A stretch of 64,000 nucleotides of DNA, taken from positions 1-64,000 of the forward strand of contig NZ_LNYR01000048.1 of NCBI RefSeq assembly GCF_001467955.1, in the 5' to 3' direction. The notes beneath the pieces are model-generated. The model was given only the letters and a program-made list of their open reading frames with translations, ran no database searches and was not told the DNA's origin. The position numbers and the translations under genes are program-made. Below are positions 37,521-46,195 of the stretch, piece after piece. Every line of letters begins with the position of its first letter. Positions within the stretch are counted from its first letter, which is position 1. The DNA is from Legionella quateirensis (GTDB lineage Bacteria > Pseudomonadota > Gammaproteobacteria > Legionellales > Legionellaceae).

Positions 37521-37552
37521 TGGCCCATTTGAACTAATTGTTCGATGGGCCA
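37521..37552. terminator. Hairpin between convergent transcripts
   Basis: TGGCCCAT at 37521-37528 pairs with ATGGGCCA at 37545-37552, and the stem extends inward (TTGAAC with GTTCG). It starts 15 bases after the hydrolase stop. No long T run follows, so it may be a weak or bidirectional terminator. Confidence 0.55.
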
Positions 37553-37725
37553 CTACTGCACGGGATCGAATCCGTCATTACTTTATCCATTGCTCGTTCC
37601 GGCAACTTAATCCCCGAATAAATCAAAACATCACCTTTGTCATGAATAGCTGGGATTTTCTTCAATATCCCCTTTTCTTTTGTAATCCAAACACCTGTAT
37701 CGTATTTTGCTAGTACATCCTGCAC
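37534..37725 (-). CDS. Small ORF or gene remnant, 63 codons
   Basis: A minus-strand reading frame starting at a GTG (37725) gives a protein-like sequence (YDTGVWITKEKGILKKIPAI, then DVLIYSGIKLPERAMDKVM). It remains open for eight more codons upstream with a CRDC motif before an in-frame stop. The amino-acid composition is more natural than a chance frame, but there is no clear ribosome site. It could be a short protein or the tail of a lost gene. It lies between the convergent hydrolase and propeller genes. Confidence 0.35.
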   Translation of the reverse strand: MQDVLAKYDTGVWITKEKGILKKIPAIHDKGDVLIYSGIKLPERAMDKVMTDSIPCSSGPSNN

Positions 37726-37783
37726 TGCACAATCTCGGCATCGAATGAATCATTTGATTAGGCTTTTTTGCACCTCAATCAGC

Positions 37784-38959
37784 CTAACCAAATTCTATAG
37801 TTCTACCTTGGGTAATTTCATAGAGTACCGAATTAACTTTAAATTGACCATCAGAATTAAACCCATTAGCCAAAGTCATATACAATAGATCGTCCATAGT
37901 AAAGACATGTGCACTGACTCCACCATAAGTAGGAATATTCTGTATTACGCTGAATTTCCCATCGGTCCATTGATACAATTGGGACTGTACATCAGTCTTG
38001 TATTTAAGACCCTGAGCTATTCTATAATTTACTCTCATGAGGTAATGATGTTCATTTAAGAAAAAATAAGCAAAATTACGGCTGCCAGGCCCTTGCAAAT
38101 TCTGGAATCGAATAAATTGTTTACCATTCCACTGATAAATCAGTGAATCAGTTTTTATATTGGCAAAAGCAAGATAATGCCTGTCTTTTATACTAAAAAA
38201 CTCAAAAGCACGAGCTCCTGCTCCCTTGAACTGCTGATGCTTTATAAATTGTGATCCATCCCAACGATATAAAACTGCTCCATCAAAATGGTCGGCAAAG
38301 GCAAGATATGGGGTTCTGTCTATGTTAAAAAATTTAAAGGACTCGCCCCGTAATGATGGAATAGTTTGAAAAGGACGAAACTGCTTCCCATCCCACTCAT
38401 AGATTATTGAAGGGGTATTGTTCGCGATTGACTTATCATCCGTATGACCACTACCGTTGGCAAATGCCAGAAAATGACGTGTACCTATAGTAAAATAATA
38501 GGATTGTCTAGCCGCATAAGTTAAAAACTGCTGGACTGGATAGAAATAATGCCCATCCCAACGATACAGCATTGAATAGGTTAAATGATTCAACGGCGGT
38601 TTAGGTCCTGAATTCAGACTGGCAACTGCAATGTATGAGTCTTCCCCAATACTAAAAAAGGTAGCGCCCGCATTACCGTGACTGGGTATATGTTGATATT
38701 CGCTAAATTGTTCGCCTTGCTTTTTATAAATGATGACATCAACATCAGCATCACCACTATCAAGTGTTGACGGAGTGCCGGGTATATCTTTCGCCAGCTG
38801 AGCAGCTGCAATGTAATACTCGCCATGAAGGTTAAAGGGTGTAAGTTCTCTGGCACCAGTAGTATTAAAATACTGTACTGGATTTAATAATTGCTCCGAT
38901 AATCCGGGGATCGAGAAGCCGAGCATGAAGAAATAAACTAATTTTCTTACTAAATTCAT
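37784..38959 (-). CDS. Exported EAR/EPTP-repeat beta-propeller protein
   Basis: This 391-residue protein has an N-terminal signal peptide (LVYFFMLGFSIPGLSEQ) followed by about seven repeats of ~45-50 residues. Each repeat carries the pattern YxWDGxxFxxFQxxxxxGARxxxxFxIxxxxYLAFAN, for example YRWDGSQFIKHQQFKGAGAR then FEFFSIKDRHYLAFAN. This is the EAR (epilepsy-associated, EPTP) repeat, which forms a seven-bladed propeller in animal secreted and receptor proteins such as LGI1. It is rare in bacteria. The export signal and the nearby lspDE genes make it a plausible type II substrate, which is inference. It has an AGGGAAG ribosome site and is divergent from the next gene. Confidence 0.78.
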   Translation of the reverse strand: MNLVRKLVYFFMLGFSIPGLSEQLLNPVQYFNTTGARELTPFNLHGEYYIAAAQLAKDIPGTPSTLDSGDADVDVIIYKKQGEQFSEYQHIPSHGNAGATFFSIGEDSYIAVASLNSGPKPPLNHLTYSMLYRWDGHYFYPVQQFLTYAARQSYYFTIGTRHFLAFANGSGHTDDKSIANNTPSIIYEWDGKQFRPFQTIPSLRGESFKFFNIDRTPYLAFADHFDGAVLYRWDGSQFIKHQQFKGAGARAFEFFSIKDRHYLAFANIKTDSLIYQWNGKQFIRFQNLQGPGSRNFAYFFLNEHHYLMRVNYRIAQGLKYKTDVQSQLYQWTDGKFSVIQNIPTYGGVSAHVFTMDDLLYMTLANGFNSDGQFKVNSVLYEITQGRTIEFG

Positions 38960-39016
38960 ATATCTTCCCTACTCCTGTTCTTAATAAATCTTTACAGTTT
39001 AACAATATAAATTCTA

Positions 39017-39046
39017 TTGACCCGATCATCTTAATTTCGCGATACT
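39017..39046 (+). promoter_or_regulatory. Candidate sigma-70 promoter before the exported protein at 39078
   Basis: TTGACC at 39017-39022 and GATACT at 39041-39046 are separated by 18 bases. The predicted start of transcription is about 25 bases before the ATG. The intergenic space (38960-39077) is shared with the divergent propeller gene. Confidence 0.4.
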
Positions 39047-39077
39047 TTAAAAATCAATACATCATAAATGGACTTAA

Positions 39078-40415
39078 ATGAAAAATAATAACTCAGCATT
39101 TAGTTTAATATTCTTATGTTTATCATTAGTTACCCCAGTTAATTTCGCTGCTGAAGCCACAACTTATACTACCCCGATTCAATTCATGAATCTATATTTT
39201 GATTTTACAGGATCTGGAGAAGTTGATTTTCCCAAAAATAAAATGACTATTGGAGACTATTTAATTCAGTCTGAAAAAGCAAAGAATCAAAATACTCCTT
39301 ATAACGGTCCCTTGGTAATGTTTCTGGATTCATCCATCTACATATACGATCAAAATAGAAAGCTGCTATATTCCAAATTATTACGTACCAACAGGTCTTC
39401 TGGCTTTTTTGAAATGACGGCTGTATCTCATATTGGTCCGGCTCTTTCCTACCTCGCTAAAATAAAAGAAAATGGCGATCCTTCCTGGAAGTCTGCTATG
39501 GCGGGACTTTTAGAGGATATCAGACAGGTCAGAACCTTAAATGCACAGACTACTGACAATTGGCTGGATAAAGCCAATATTAAATCCTGGCAACCTCATA
39601 AACAACAAATTCAAGCCATGGTAGATTATGCGATGTCTATGGCAGGAAATTATATCATTTCGGTGCAAAATGGTGCCCCTTTTGATTTGTACTCGTTACA
39701 ACAGAATTTTTTAAATGGTAATAAGGACTACCCCATTCCCTATAATTCCGTGATGATTGCGACTTTTATGTTAACTGCCATACAAAGTATGACTGAAGTT
39801 CATGATGGCTTGGTTCATTTACATCTGGACTGGCCACATGCCATGGTTATTGTTCGCAATGTAGCCGGATCAAATGTTTCAGCCGGCCTCACTACGGGAA
39901 CGAACTGGATGGTTCCCTTTGTCCATGCACTATCCAATAATCAAATTCCCGCTGATAGAATACTAATTGCTCCTTATGCTCAAATCAAAGATGATACAGG
40001 AGAAGATCCCCTTCCTGTAGCTTCATACCAATATTATACTGAAGCTGTATGGGGAAGTATTTATAATCGAAGTAAAATTGCTCAATCCGTTTTTACGCAA
40101 TTGGAGACTATTTATATGCCGGGACGGCCAGCCATACCCGGAGATTATAACTACAGCAAAGCATCGGATATAACCGATTTTATGGTTCGTCTGAAATACT
40201 CCCTGCTTGATCCAAGAGAAATGCTCTCTAATACTGTCGGATTCTGGATGGCTGGGGAAATGCAAAATAAAAACTGGGATAGTACTAAAATTGAGATACC
40301 AGGCTTAACTACAGGCTTTCCTACTGGAATAACAGAATACCCAAAACAAAACCCCGATATTTCCAATCAGGCAAAAGCTGAATTATTAAATCAGGACATT
40401 AACTGGCATTTGTAG
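39078..40415 (+). CDS. Exported protein of a Legionella-restricted type (DUF5624-like)
   Basis: This 445-residue protein has a clear signal peptide (FSLIFLCLSLVTPVNFAAEA, cleavage after AA near residue 26). The mature part is mixed alpha/beta with no motif I can link to an enzyme. Notable segments are ATTYTTPIQFMNLYFDFTGS at the mature start and a long helical-looking region around residues 170-240. I recall similar proteins as DUF5624, without a known function. It is divergent from the EAR propeller and, like it, is probably exported by Sec and perhaps by the Lsp system. Confidence 0.7.
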   Translation: MKNNNSAFSLIFLCLSLVTPVNFAAEATTYTTPIQFMNLYFDFTGSGEVDFPKNKMTIGDYLIQSEKAKNQNTPYNGPLVMFLDSSIYIYDQNRKLLYSKLLRTNRSSGFFEMTAVSHIGPALSYLAKIKENGDPSWKSAMAGLLEDIRQVRTLNAQTTDNWLDKANIKSWQPHKQQIQAMVDYAMSMAGNYIISVQNGAPFDLYSLQQNFLNGNKDYPIPYNSVMIATFMLTAIQSMTEVHDGLVHLHLDWPHAMVIVRNVAGSNVSAGLTTGTNWMVPFVHALSNNQIPADRILIAPYAQIKDDTGEDPLPVASYQYYTEAVWGSIYNRSKIAQSVFTQLETIYMPGRPAIPGDYNYSKASDITDFMVRLKYSLLDPREMLSNTVGFWMAGEMQNKNWDSTKIEIPGLTTGFPTGITEYPKQNPDISNQAKAELLNQDINWHL

Positions 40416-40445
40416 TCAACGATCCTGATAAGGCTATATACCCAA

Positions 40446-40480
40446 AAGGAGCTGAATAGTACGTTACCATTTAGCTCCTT
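40446..40480. terminator. Hairpin between convergent genes
   Basis: AAGGAGCTGAAT at 40446 pairs with ATTTAGCTCCTT ending at 40480, with one wobble pair. It lies 31 bases after the stop of the exported protein gene and before the 3' end of the kinase gene, so it can serve both. The T tract is short. Confidence 0.55.
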
Positions 40481-40558
40481 CATACATAAACAGTAGTTCC
40501 AACGTCAATCTGCCTGTCAGTTTTGACTACTCATAACAAAAATGGATACAACGTCACA

Positions 40559-41593
40559 TTAAAAGCCTAAATAAGCAGCTAAAGGATCGGGTTCAGCATC
40601 ATAATATACATGAAGTGTATTTGAAGTGGTTTCCATTACAACAGGCTCTAGTTGATTTACCAATGCATTTAGCGACTCTATAATTTTAGGGATACCAGGT
40701 CTTATAGTCCTGTTGTCAGAATACATTTTTTCAAAAATGTCATTCAACTGTGCATAACATTGGGGCTTAACGGGTATTTCATTCCATAAGAACATTAAAA
40801 TCATACCAAGAGCAAAAATATCTGTTTCTTCATTTTTTACCCGAATTTCACTATAACACTCCGGTGCGGCATAAGGCGGTGAACCTCGGCAATCGATTGG
40901 CCTATCATTAATTTTCGATATAAAACCAAAATCAATGATATAAACTTCAAATGCATCGCCATTTTTATATACCAAAATATTTTCGGGTTTGAGATCTCTA
41001 TGAATCCATCCTTTATCATGTATTTGTACTTTTAGAGCCTTGACCAATTCAACAGTGAGATCATAGCGTTCCTGGATGGTTAATGTGTTATCCGTAATCA
41101 GACTGTATAGTTGCACCCCGGGTAACTCTTTCATAATAATATAAGTTTTATCCTGATCTACAACCAAGGGCTTGCAATGGAAGATATCACTCTGCCCCAT
41201 AGCAGTTGCTTCTGTAATAATCAGATCCAGATGAGATTCACCTTGATGAATAATGTCCTGTACTTTTATCAATCGAACTCTGTTGGGTTTACGTTCTTTT
41301 ACTTGCAGTTCTCCGTTATCATCAATAGATAGAGTATATCGACAACGATAAAACGTTCCGAAATTCCCCGCCCCAAAGACTTCATTATCCATGACTTCAT
41401 AACGGACTCTGGGACCAGGAATCCCGTTTCGAACTCGTTCAGAGCTCAAATGTTTAATGATTCTAAAATTAAGATTTAACTGATCATGCTCTCCTTCCCC
41501 CCAAAATTGAGTCGCAGGATCGTTCTGTAAGATTTGAGTTAAAGCACGTTTTGTTGTTTCATCAAGGTGACTTAAATCACTTATATCTACCAT
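40559..41593 (-). CDS. Eukaryotic-type Ser/Thr protein kinase
   Basis: This protein of about 344 residues has a complete kinase core: glycine loop GAGNFG (74-79), catalytic lysine in RLIKV (Lys110), helix-C glutamate near 128, IHRDLKPENIL (HRD 198-200), DFG (221-223), and APE in PPYAAPECYS (243-245). All key residues are present, so it should be active. No signal peptide or membrane helix is seen. The N-terminal ~70 residues are an unrecognised extension. Legionella secretes several such kinases (LegK1-LegK5) through Dot/Icm; this one may be another or a cytoplasmic kinase. An in-frame ATG at 41632 would add 13 residues. Confidence 0.88.
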   Translation of the reverse strand: MVDISDLSHLDETTKRALTQILQNDPATQFWGEGEHDQLNLNFRIIKHLSSERVRNGIPGPRVRYEVMDNEVFGAGNFGTFYRCRYTLSIDDNGELQVKERKPNRVRLIKVQDIIHQGESHLDLIITEATAMGQSDIFHCKPLVVDQDKTYIIMKELPGVQLYSLITDNTLTIQERYDLTVELVKALKVQIHDKGWIHRDLKPENILVYKNGDAFEVYIIDFGFISKINDRPIDCRGSPPYAAPECYSEIRVKNEETDIFALGMILMFLWNEIPVKPQCYAQLNDIFEKMYSDNRTIRPGIPKIIESLNALVNQLEPVVMETTSNTLHVYYDAEPDPLAAYLGF

Positions 41594-41832
41594 TGTATAT
41601 GATCCATCCCTAATCAATAGAACATAAAGCATACGTTTTTATATGCAAAAGCACAAATAGAGTTATTTAATATTAATTTCTCAAGAAGTTAAGGCAAATT
41701 GTTTCATCATTCAGGTCTTATTGAACAGATTTAAAGTTGAGCTTATATGGATGCAAGTGGAATTACCTGATCTCATCAACTAAAATTTAGTAACTGCAGG
41801 TAAATCTTATACACCAGGAACTGGAGACGGCC

Positions 41833-42453
41833 ATGAGCAGTAAACATCAAGATATTTCATTGGGTTTTTCTCATAGGCGCTTTGCACGAGGAGCTCATAT
41901 GTGTATGCTTTATCGTGATGAAACTGAACGTCGTGCCGTAATTTCCAAATACATCGAATCAGGTTTACTCAATGATGAAAAAATTGGTTATTTTGTTGAT
42001 ACAATGAAACCTGAAGAAGTTATAGACTGGTTATCCGAGCTAGGCGTTGAAGTTCCTGATGGGAAGCAACTCACCATCTCATCTGCCCCAACAACGTACT
42101 GCCCACATAATATATTTGTCCCCGAAGAGATGCTAGAAAGCCTGCGAAAATACCATGAACAATCAATCGCCGAGGGATATTCAGGCGCGCGTCTTTCCGG
42201 AGAAATGAGCTGGTCACTTAGACATATACCAGGCTCCGAAAGACTGGTTGAATACGAAGCGTTGATTAATACAATTCTTAAAACCCACCCTATTACTGCA
42301 TTATGTCAATATGACGCAACCAAATTTGACGGTGGAGTACTATTTGATATTCTACAAGTACACCCATTAATGGTTGTTCATGGACAAATTGTGGAAAATC
42401 CGGCTTATATTCGACCGGAGGAGTTTTTAAAAGAATATCACAATAGAACCTAA
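41833..42453 (+). CDS. MEDS-domain (DcmR-like) sensory protein
   Basis: This 206-residue protein is essentially one MEDS domain (methanogen/methylotroph, DcmR sensory): HMCMLYRDETERRAVISKYI near residue 20, EKIGYFVD, and YSGARLSGEMSWSL near residue 117. MEDS domains are small-ligand or hydrocarbon-related sensors that are RecA/KaiC-like. The gene is two bases upstream of the HD-GYP gene, so the two form an input-output pair. GGAG lies before the start. The ligand is unknown. Confidence 0.85.
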   Translation: MSSKHQDISLGFSHRRFARGAHMCMLYRDETERRAVISKYIESGLLNDEKIGYFVDTMKPEEVIDWLSELGVEVPDGKQLTISSAPTTYCPHNIFVPEEMLESLRKYHEQSIAEGYSGARLSGEMSWSLRHIPGSERLVEYEALINTILKTHPITALCQYDATKFDGGVLFDILQVHPLMVVHGQIVENPAYIRPEEFLKEYHNRT

Positions 42454-42455
42454 TC

Positions 42456-43595
42456 ATGCATTCTCCATCTAACCACCAAGATGACTCCCTATTATTGCGT
42501 TTATACGCCGCACATAGTGCGCTTTTTGCATTTAATACCATTGTAGGAATCATGAGTTTCCTTGAACGAGTAATTAACAACATACCCGGTGTTGACCAAA
42601 ATGAGATATATTTAATTGACCCATCGAAGACCAATGAAGTTATTTTTAATTCTCGATTTATCGGCCCAATAAATCTTAAAGCAGGTTCATTCTCCCGTGA
42701 GGATTTTTTCCAGTTATGTAATTCTTTGGAGAAAAAAAATATTGAAGTGTATCCTGTGAAAACAGCCGATATTTTTTTTGGCTTTATTGCTATTAAAGCA
42801 AAAAATATCAAACAATTTCAAATATATGACCCAATAGTGAATAGTTTTGCGGTATCTGTTTCAATTATTTTAGAAAATAATTATCAAAAGAATCTTCTTG
42901 AAGTCAGCAACAACGAATTGGTGATGCATAGACACCATCTTACCAAATTAGTGGAATCACAAACGGCTTCATTGAATGAAGCAAATATAAAATTAGCCAA
43001 TATTTTAGATAAAACCGTTGAGGCGATAGCGTTGATTACTGAAGAACGTGATCCCTATACTGCAGGGCATCAATTCAGAGTAGCAAAATTAGCGGAGGCG
43101 ATGGCAACAAAGTTAGGATTAAATACTAATGAGATCCATAATGTCTATTTGGGGGCATTGATTCATGATATAGGTAAAATTCGTGTACCATCAGAGATCC
43201 TTATTTCGCCTGCCAAGTTGACTTCAATCGAATTTGATTTCATTAAAATACACCCTGAAGCTGGGTATAAAATAGCTCAATCGGTTCCCTTTAATCAAAC
43301 CATTTCAGATATTATTCTGCATCATCACGAACGACTGGATGGTAGCGGATATCCAGATAAATTGACAGACAAAGAAATCCCGTTTACTACCAAAATTGTT
43401 ACGGTAGCGGATGTATTTGAAGCAATGAGTTCTCATCGCCCTTACAGACCAAAACACAGCGTCCTGGAAACATTAGATGAGTTAAAGCGGGGAGCAGGAA
43501 TTCGGTACGATGCAACCGTGGTCAATTGTTGTATTGAGCTTATAACAGAAGACTGTTTTATACTTCCACTGCCCCCCTATCTGGGAAGAAATTAA
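42456..43595 (+). CDS. HD-GYP domain protein, likely cyclic-di-GMP phosphodiesterase
   Basis: This 379-residue protein has an N-terminal GAF-like region (~1-140), a short coiled segment (~150-190), and a C-terminal HD-GYP domain: TAGHQFRVAKLAEAM, IHDIGKIRVP with the HD pair, and HHHERLDGSGYP with the GYP motif. The metal ligands and GYP are intact, so c-di-GMP hydrolysis is expected. It follows the MEDS gene with a two-base gap. A diverged copy of its last ~28 codons lies at 46196-46282. Confidence 0.92.
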   Translation: MHSPSNHQDDSLLLRLYAAHSALFAFNTIVGIMSFLERVINNIPGVDQNEIYLIDPSKTNEVIFNSRFIGPINLKAGSFSREDFFQLCNSLEKKNIEVYPVKTADIFFGFIAIKAKNIKQFQIYDPIVNSFAVSVSIILENNYQKNLLEVSNNELVMHRHHLTKLVESQTASLNEANIKLANILDKTVEAIALITEERDPYTAGHQFRVAKLAEAMATKLGLNTNEIHNVYLGALIHDIGKIRVPSEILISPAKLTSIEFDFIKIHPEAGYKIAQSVPFNQTISDIILHHHERLDGSGYPDKLTDKEIPFTTKIVTVADVFEAMSSHRPYRPKHSVLETLDELKRGAGIRYDATVVNCCIELITEDCFILPLPPYLGRN

Positions 43596-43608
43596 TAACC
43601 CAATAAAT

Positions 43609-43746
43609 TTATCGAGTACCTTTAAGATAATCCTCGCATCGATGATAGGGATCCTGAGCATTTAACTCTTCTGCTTTGTGTGCAAATACAGAAAAGCGTT
43701 ACAGTGCTTTTAGATGATTATCCTTAAGTATTTTGGGAAGTGCTTT
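43609..43746 (-). pseudogene. Duplicated 3' fragment of the 46341-47138 gene
   Basis: On the minus strand this encodes ALPKILKDNHLKAL, a stop codon, then RFSVFAHKAEEL ... DPYHRCEDYLKGTR. It closely matches the last ~45 residues of the protein at 46341-47138 but has an internal TAA and no start. It is part of the ~280 bp block duplicated at 46196-46478. Confidence 0.85.
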
Positions 43747-43776
43747 AGATAGTATTCCATGTAATAATTCTTGTAC

Positions 43777-43839
43777 GTGCATAAGACCTCTGGGTTATTT
43801 GTTCTCGACAAACAAATTGGATCATATTGTCTTATGCAC
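43777..43839. repeat. Nested inverted repeat
   Basis: Outer arms GTGCATAAGAC (43777-43787) and GTCTTATGCAC (43829-43839) are perfect. An inner stem ATTTGTT (43797) and AACAAAT (43811) is also present. It lies just after the duplicated pseudogene block and could be the end of a mobile element remnant. The rest of the gap up to 44070 shows no gene and should hold the promoter of the next gene. Confidence 0.6.
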
Positions 43840-44070
43840 TTCAATAACTTATTGATAATAATAAATTCTTATTTCTTTTTGCGCCGATTTATCAGAGCTG
43901 GCTACATTAAATACAAAAATTCGCTGGTTTGATGTCTATGAGTCGAGACCTACCTATATATTTAGTTCCAAATATAAAGATACACGATATATTAGTTGCA
44001 TTTTGATTCTTGTATAAAACATAAAATTATAAGAATATATTCTAGGATGTGGATTATATAAGGAAATTTT

Positions 44071-45783
44071 ATGCAAGGGTTAAGACTCGTACTATTCAAT
44101 TTTATTTTTTTATTAACAAGCAATGGTTATACAGCCACCCCTTTATGGACTTTTTCGTCGCCATCACCAGCAGTCGTGTCTGTTGGAGCAGGTGAAGTTG
44201 CAACGGCTGAGTACACAGTAACTAACCAATCAAACAAGCCTAAACACTTATTTTTAGTTGCACAACCTGGCTTAAGCGCTTCGAATTGCGCTTTAACAAA
44301 TAAAGGGAGTACCTGCAGATTAACTATCTCGATAAATGGTAATTTAATTCCTGCAGCAGGCATTAACACTGGCCCAGTTCTTTGTGACCAACTGAATCCG
44401 AATCAATGTTATCAACCGGCACTTACGAATCAACTCAATATAAAAAGAACATCGAATGTTCCTACGTCTAAAGTAACGATTAATGTAAACCCAACTTCTC
44501 TTACATTCTTCGCTGGAACACCAAGCAGTCCAGCAACACTTACCAATCAATCGCTCAACATTGATTTAAAAAACTTACAAATCCTGCTTCCCGCAGGCCT
44601 AACCCTGGATCCTGGATCAACCTGTACACCAGGTGGTAATCTGCCAGCAGCAAGCTCTTGTACTCTTATTTTTACAGCGATGACCGAATTAGGGACTGTA
44701 AATGTCGCAATCCAAGGGGATAATTCAAACAGTCTTAATTTACCAATTAACGTCAACTCAATACCCAGACGTGTTGCTGTGGGGAGATCGTCAAGTAATA
44801 CTCTTATCAGTTATTACTCTCTTGATGCAGGACAAAGCTGGATGGCATCAACAGTTCAACCGCAAGGAAGCGGTCAATTATCAAGTGTCAGCTGTAATTC
44901 AACTGGTTTAAATTGTGTTGCAGCGGGGGGAGTTTCAAACAATGCTGTCTCATTTAGAACCGCTGATGGAGGTAAGACCTGGAGTACTTCATCAATGAGT
45001 GACGTACCTCCAGGGACCACAGCTTCTGCCTTCAATAAAGTTTTTTGCGATGCCAATACCGGATTGCAATGTGTGGCAGTCGGGACTTATCAATTAGGTA
45101 GTACATTGCCATTAGTTAATATTAGTTCCAATGGAGGTCAAACCTGGAGTTTAGCTAACACCAGGCCTTCTTTTAACAGCGCTTTACTAGCTCTTTCTTG
45201 TGATAGCACTGCCAGTCGATGTACCTCTGGCGGGTCTGCAGGCATGTTTTACTCATTAAATGGCGGTGTAGATTGGAACACTGCAAACAGCTTTCCTGCA
45301 ACAGCCATTGTTAGAGATATTCAGTGTGATAGTGCTATCCCTATGAATTGTACAGCGGTTGGTCAAACTGCTGCTAGCGCAGCTTTTGCAAGTTACACAT
45401 CAGATAATGGTGACACGTGGATCCAATCAACCATAAACCCTGCGCTAGCCCTTGTTAGACTAAGTAGTGTCAGTTGTTCCACCAATTTATCAAAGTGTAT
45501 TGCGATGCAAGGCGCTACATTTTCACTGGTAATCAATATTTTGAAATCCACTGATCAGGGGCAAGTTTGGAATCAAATTGGGACTATGCCAGTAGCAGTT
45601 TCCTCAATATTTAATGATGTTTTTTGCGATGGCAACGGACAAAATTGTACGGCTGTTGGTGGTATTGGCGCAGGAGTTAGTGCTGGTGTGACCTATTATA
45701 GTCTTGATGGCGAGACTAATTGGACGGCATCTAATTTGCCTGCTGGAAGCACTGTTTTAATAGGTGTTAGTGGACAACGCTAA
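44071..45783 (+). CDS. Exported Asp-box (BNR-like) repeat protein
   Basis: This 570-residue protein has a signal peptide (LVLFNFIFLLTSNGYTA), an N-terminal Ig-like region (~25-230) with several cysteines, and then about six propeller-type repeats. Each repeat has an Asp-box (YYSLDAGQSW, RTADGGKTW, SSNGGQTW, SLNGGVDW, TSDNGDTW, STDQGQVW) followed by a paired-cysteine motif (SCNSTGLNCVAAG, FCDANTGLQCVAVG and similar). Asp-boxes mark sialidase-type beta-propellers; the cysteine pairs probably form a disulfide in each blade. No sialidase catalytic residues were identified. The gene sits inside a duplicated segment and looks inserted. It is probably secreted or on the surface. Confidence 0.75.
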   Translation: MQGLRLVLFNFIFLLTSNGYTATPLWTFSSPSPAVVSVGAGEVATAEYTVTNQSNKPKHLFLVAQPGLSASNCALTNKGSTCRLTISINGNLIPAAGINTGPVLCDQLNPNQCYQPALTNQLNIKRTSNVPTSKVTINVNPTSLTFFAGTPSSPATLTNQSLNIDLKNLQILLPAGLTLDPGSTCTPGGNLPAASSCTLIFTAMTELGTVNVAIQGDNSNSLNLPINVNSIPRRVAVGRSSSNTLISYYSLDAGQSWMASTVQPQGSGQLSSVSCNSTGLNCVAAGGVSNNAVSFRTADGGKTWSTSSMSDVPPGTTASAFNKVFCDANTGLQCVAVGTYQLGSTLPLVNISSNGGQTWSLANTRPSFNSALLALSCDSTASRCTSGGSAGMFYSLNGGVDWNTANSFPATAIVRDIQCDSAIPMNCTAVGQTAASAAFASYTSDNGDTWIQSTINPALALVRLSSVSCSTNLSKCIAMQGATFSLVINILKSTDQGQVWNQIGTMPVAVSSIFNDVFCDGNGQNCTAVGGIGAGVSAGVTYYSLDGETNWTASNLPAGSTVLIGVSGQR

Positions 45784-45874
45784 TACTCAAATACTTCACA
45801 ATAGTGACTTTGCAGCAAAAAACCTTAAGTCACTATTTTCACTAGAACCTATTGATTACACTATGAAAATTTAA

Positions 45875-45906
45875 CAACCTTGCTACCCTTTGCCGGTGCA
45901 AGGTTG
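45875..45906 (+). terminator. Possible terminator after the Asp-box gene
   Basis: CAACCTTGC at 45875-45883 pairs with GCAAGGTTG at 45898-45906. It is about 90 bases after the stop codon, without a strong T run. Confidence 0.4.
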
Positions 45907-45929
45907 CTAATAAAACCAGCCAAAACCAG

Positions 45930-46181
45930 TTGGGTTCTGAACCAACATCAGAATTAAATGAAAGCAAAGATTCAGTTTCGGGTCTCGACCCAATTTACGC
46001 TCGCCTTTCAGCAACCCTCATCCCCAGCCCTTCTCCCTTAAAAAGGGAGAAGGGAGCGTTTGGGTCCGACCCGGACACATCGGTAACACAAATGACCGGA
46101 CACATAGGTAGCAGCAAGGTTGGGTGGAGAACCAACATGAGATCCGAATAAGTGCAAAAAAGCAAGGCCAGGTCTCTACCC
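45930..46181. repeat. Degenerate direct repeats with a perfect hairpin
   Basis: Two related 62-base units, 45930-45991 and 46120-46181, both start TTGGGT, continue AACCAACAT and end GGTCT(C)xACCC with identical internal spacing. Between them lie a perfect 12 bp hairpin with a 3-base loop (CCCTTCTCCCTT at 46028, AAGGGAGAAGGG at 46043) and a 10-base direct repeat CCGGACACAT (46071 and 46096). The 557-base gap has no gene; it appears to be built from decayed repeat-element ends. Confidence 0.6.
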
Positions 46182-46195
46182 GACTATGCTACTTG

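Noticed and set aside
41594..41832. TTAATATT half-site in front of the kinase gene as a PmrA box
   Set aside because: Only one half-site is present at the correct period and no -10 lies 7 bases beyond it.
42293..42811. 172-codon ORF antisense to the MEDS and HD-GYP genes
   Set aside because: Both sense genes have clear conserved domains; the antisense frame shows no natural protein features.
45930..46151. 73-codon plus-strand ORF
   Set aside because: It runs through repeat units and a perfect hairpin; its composition is that of repeats, not protein.
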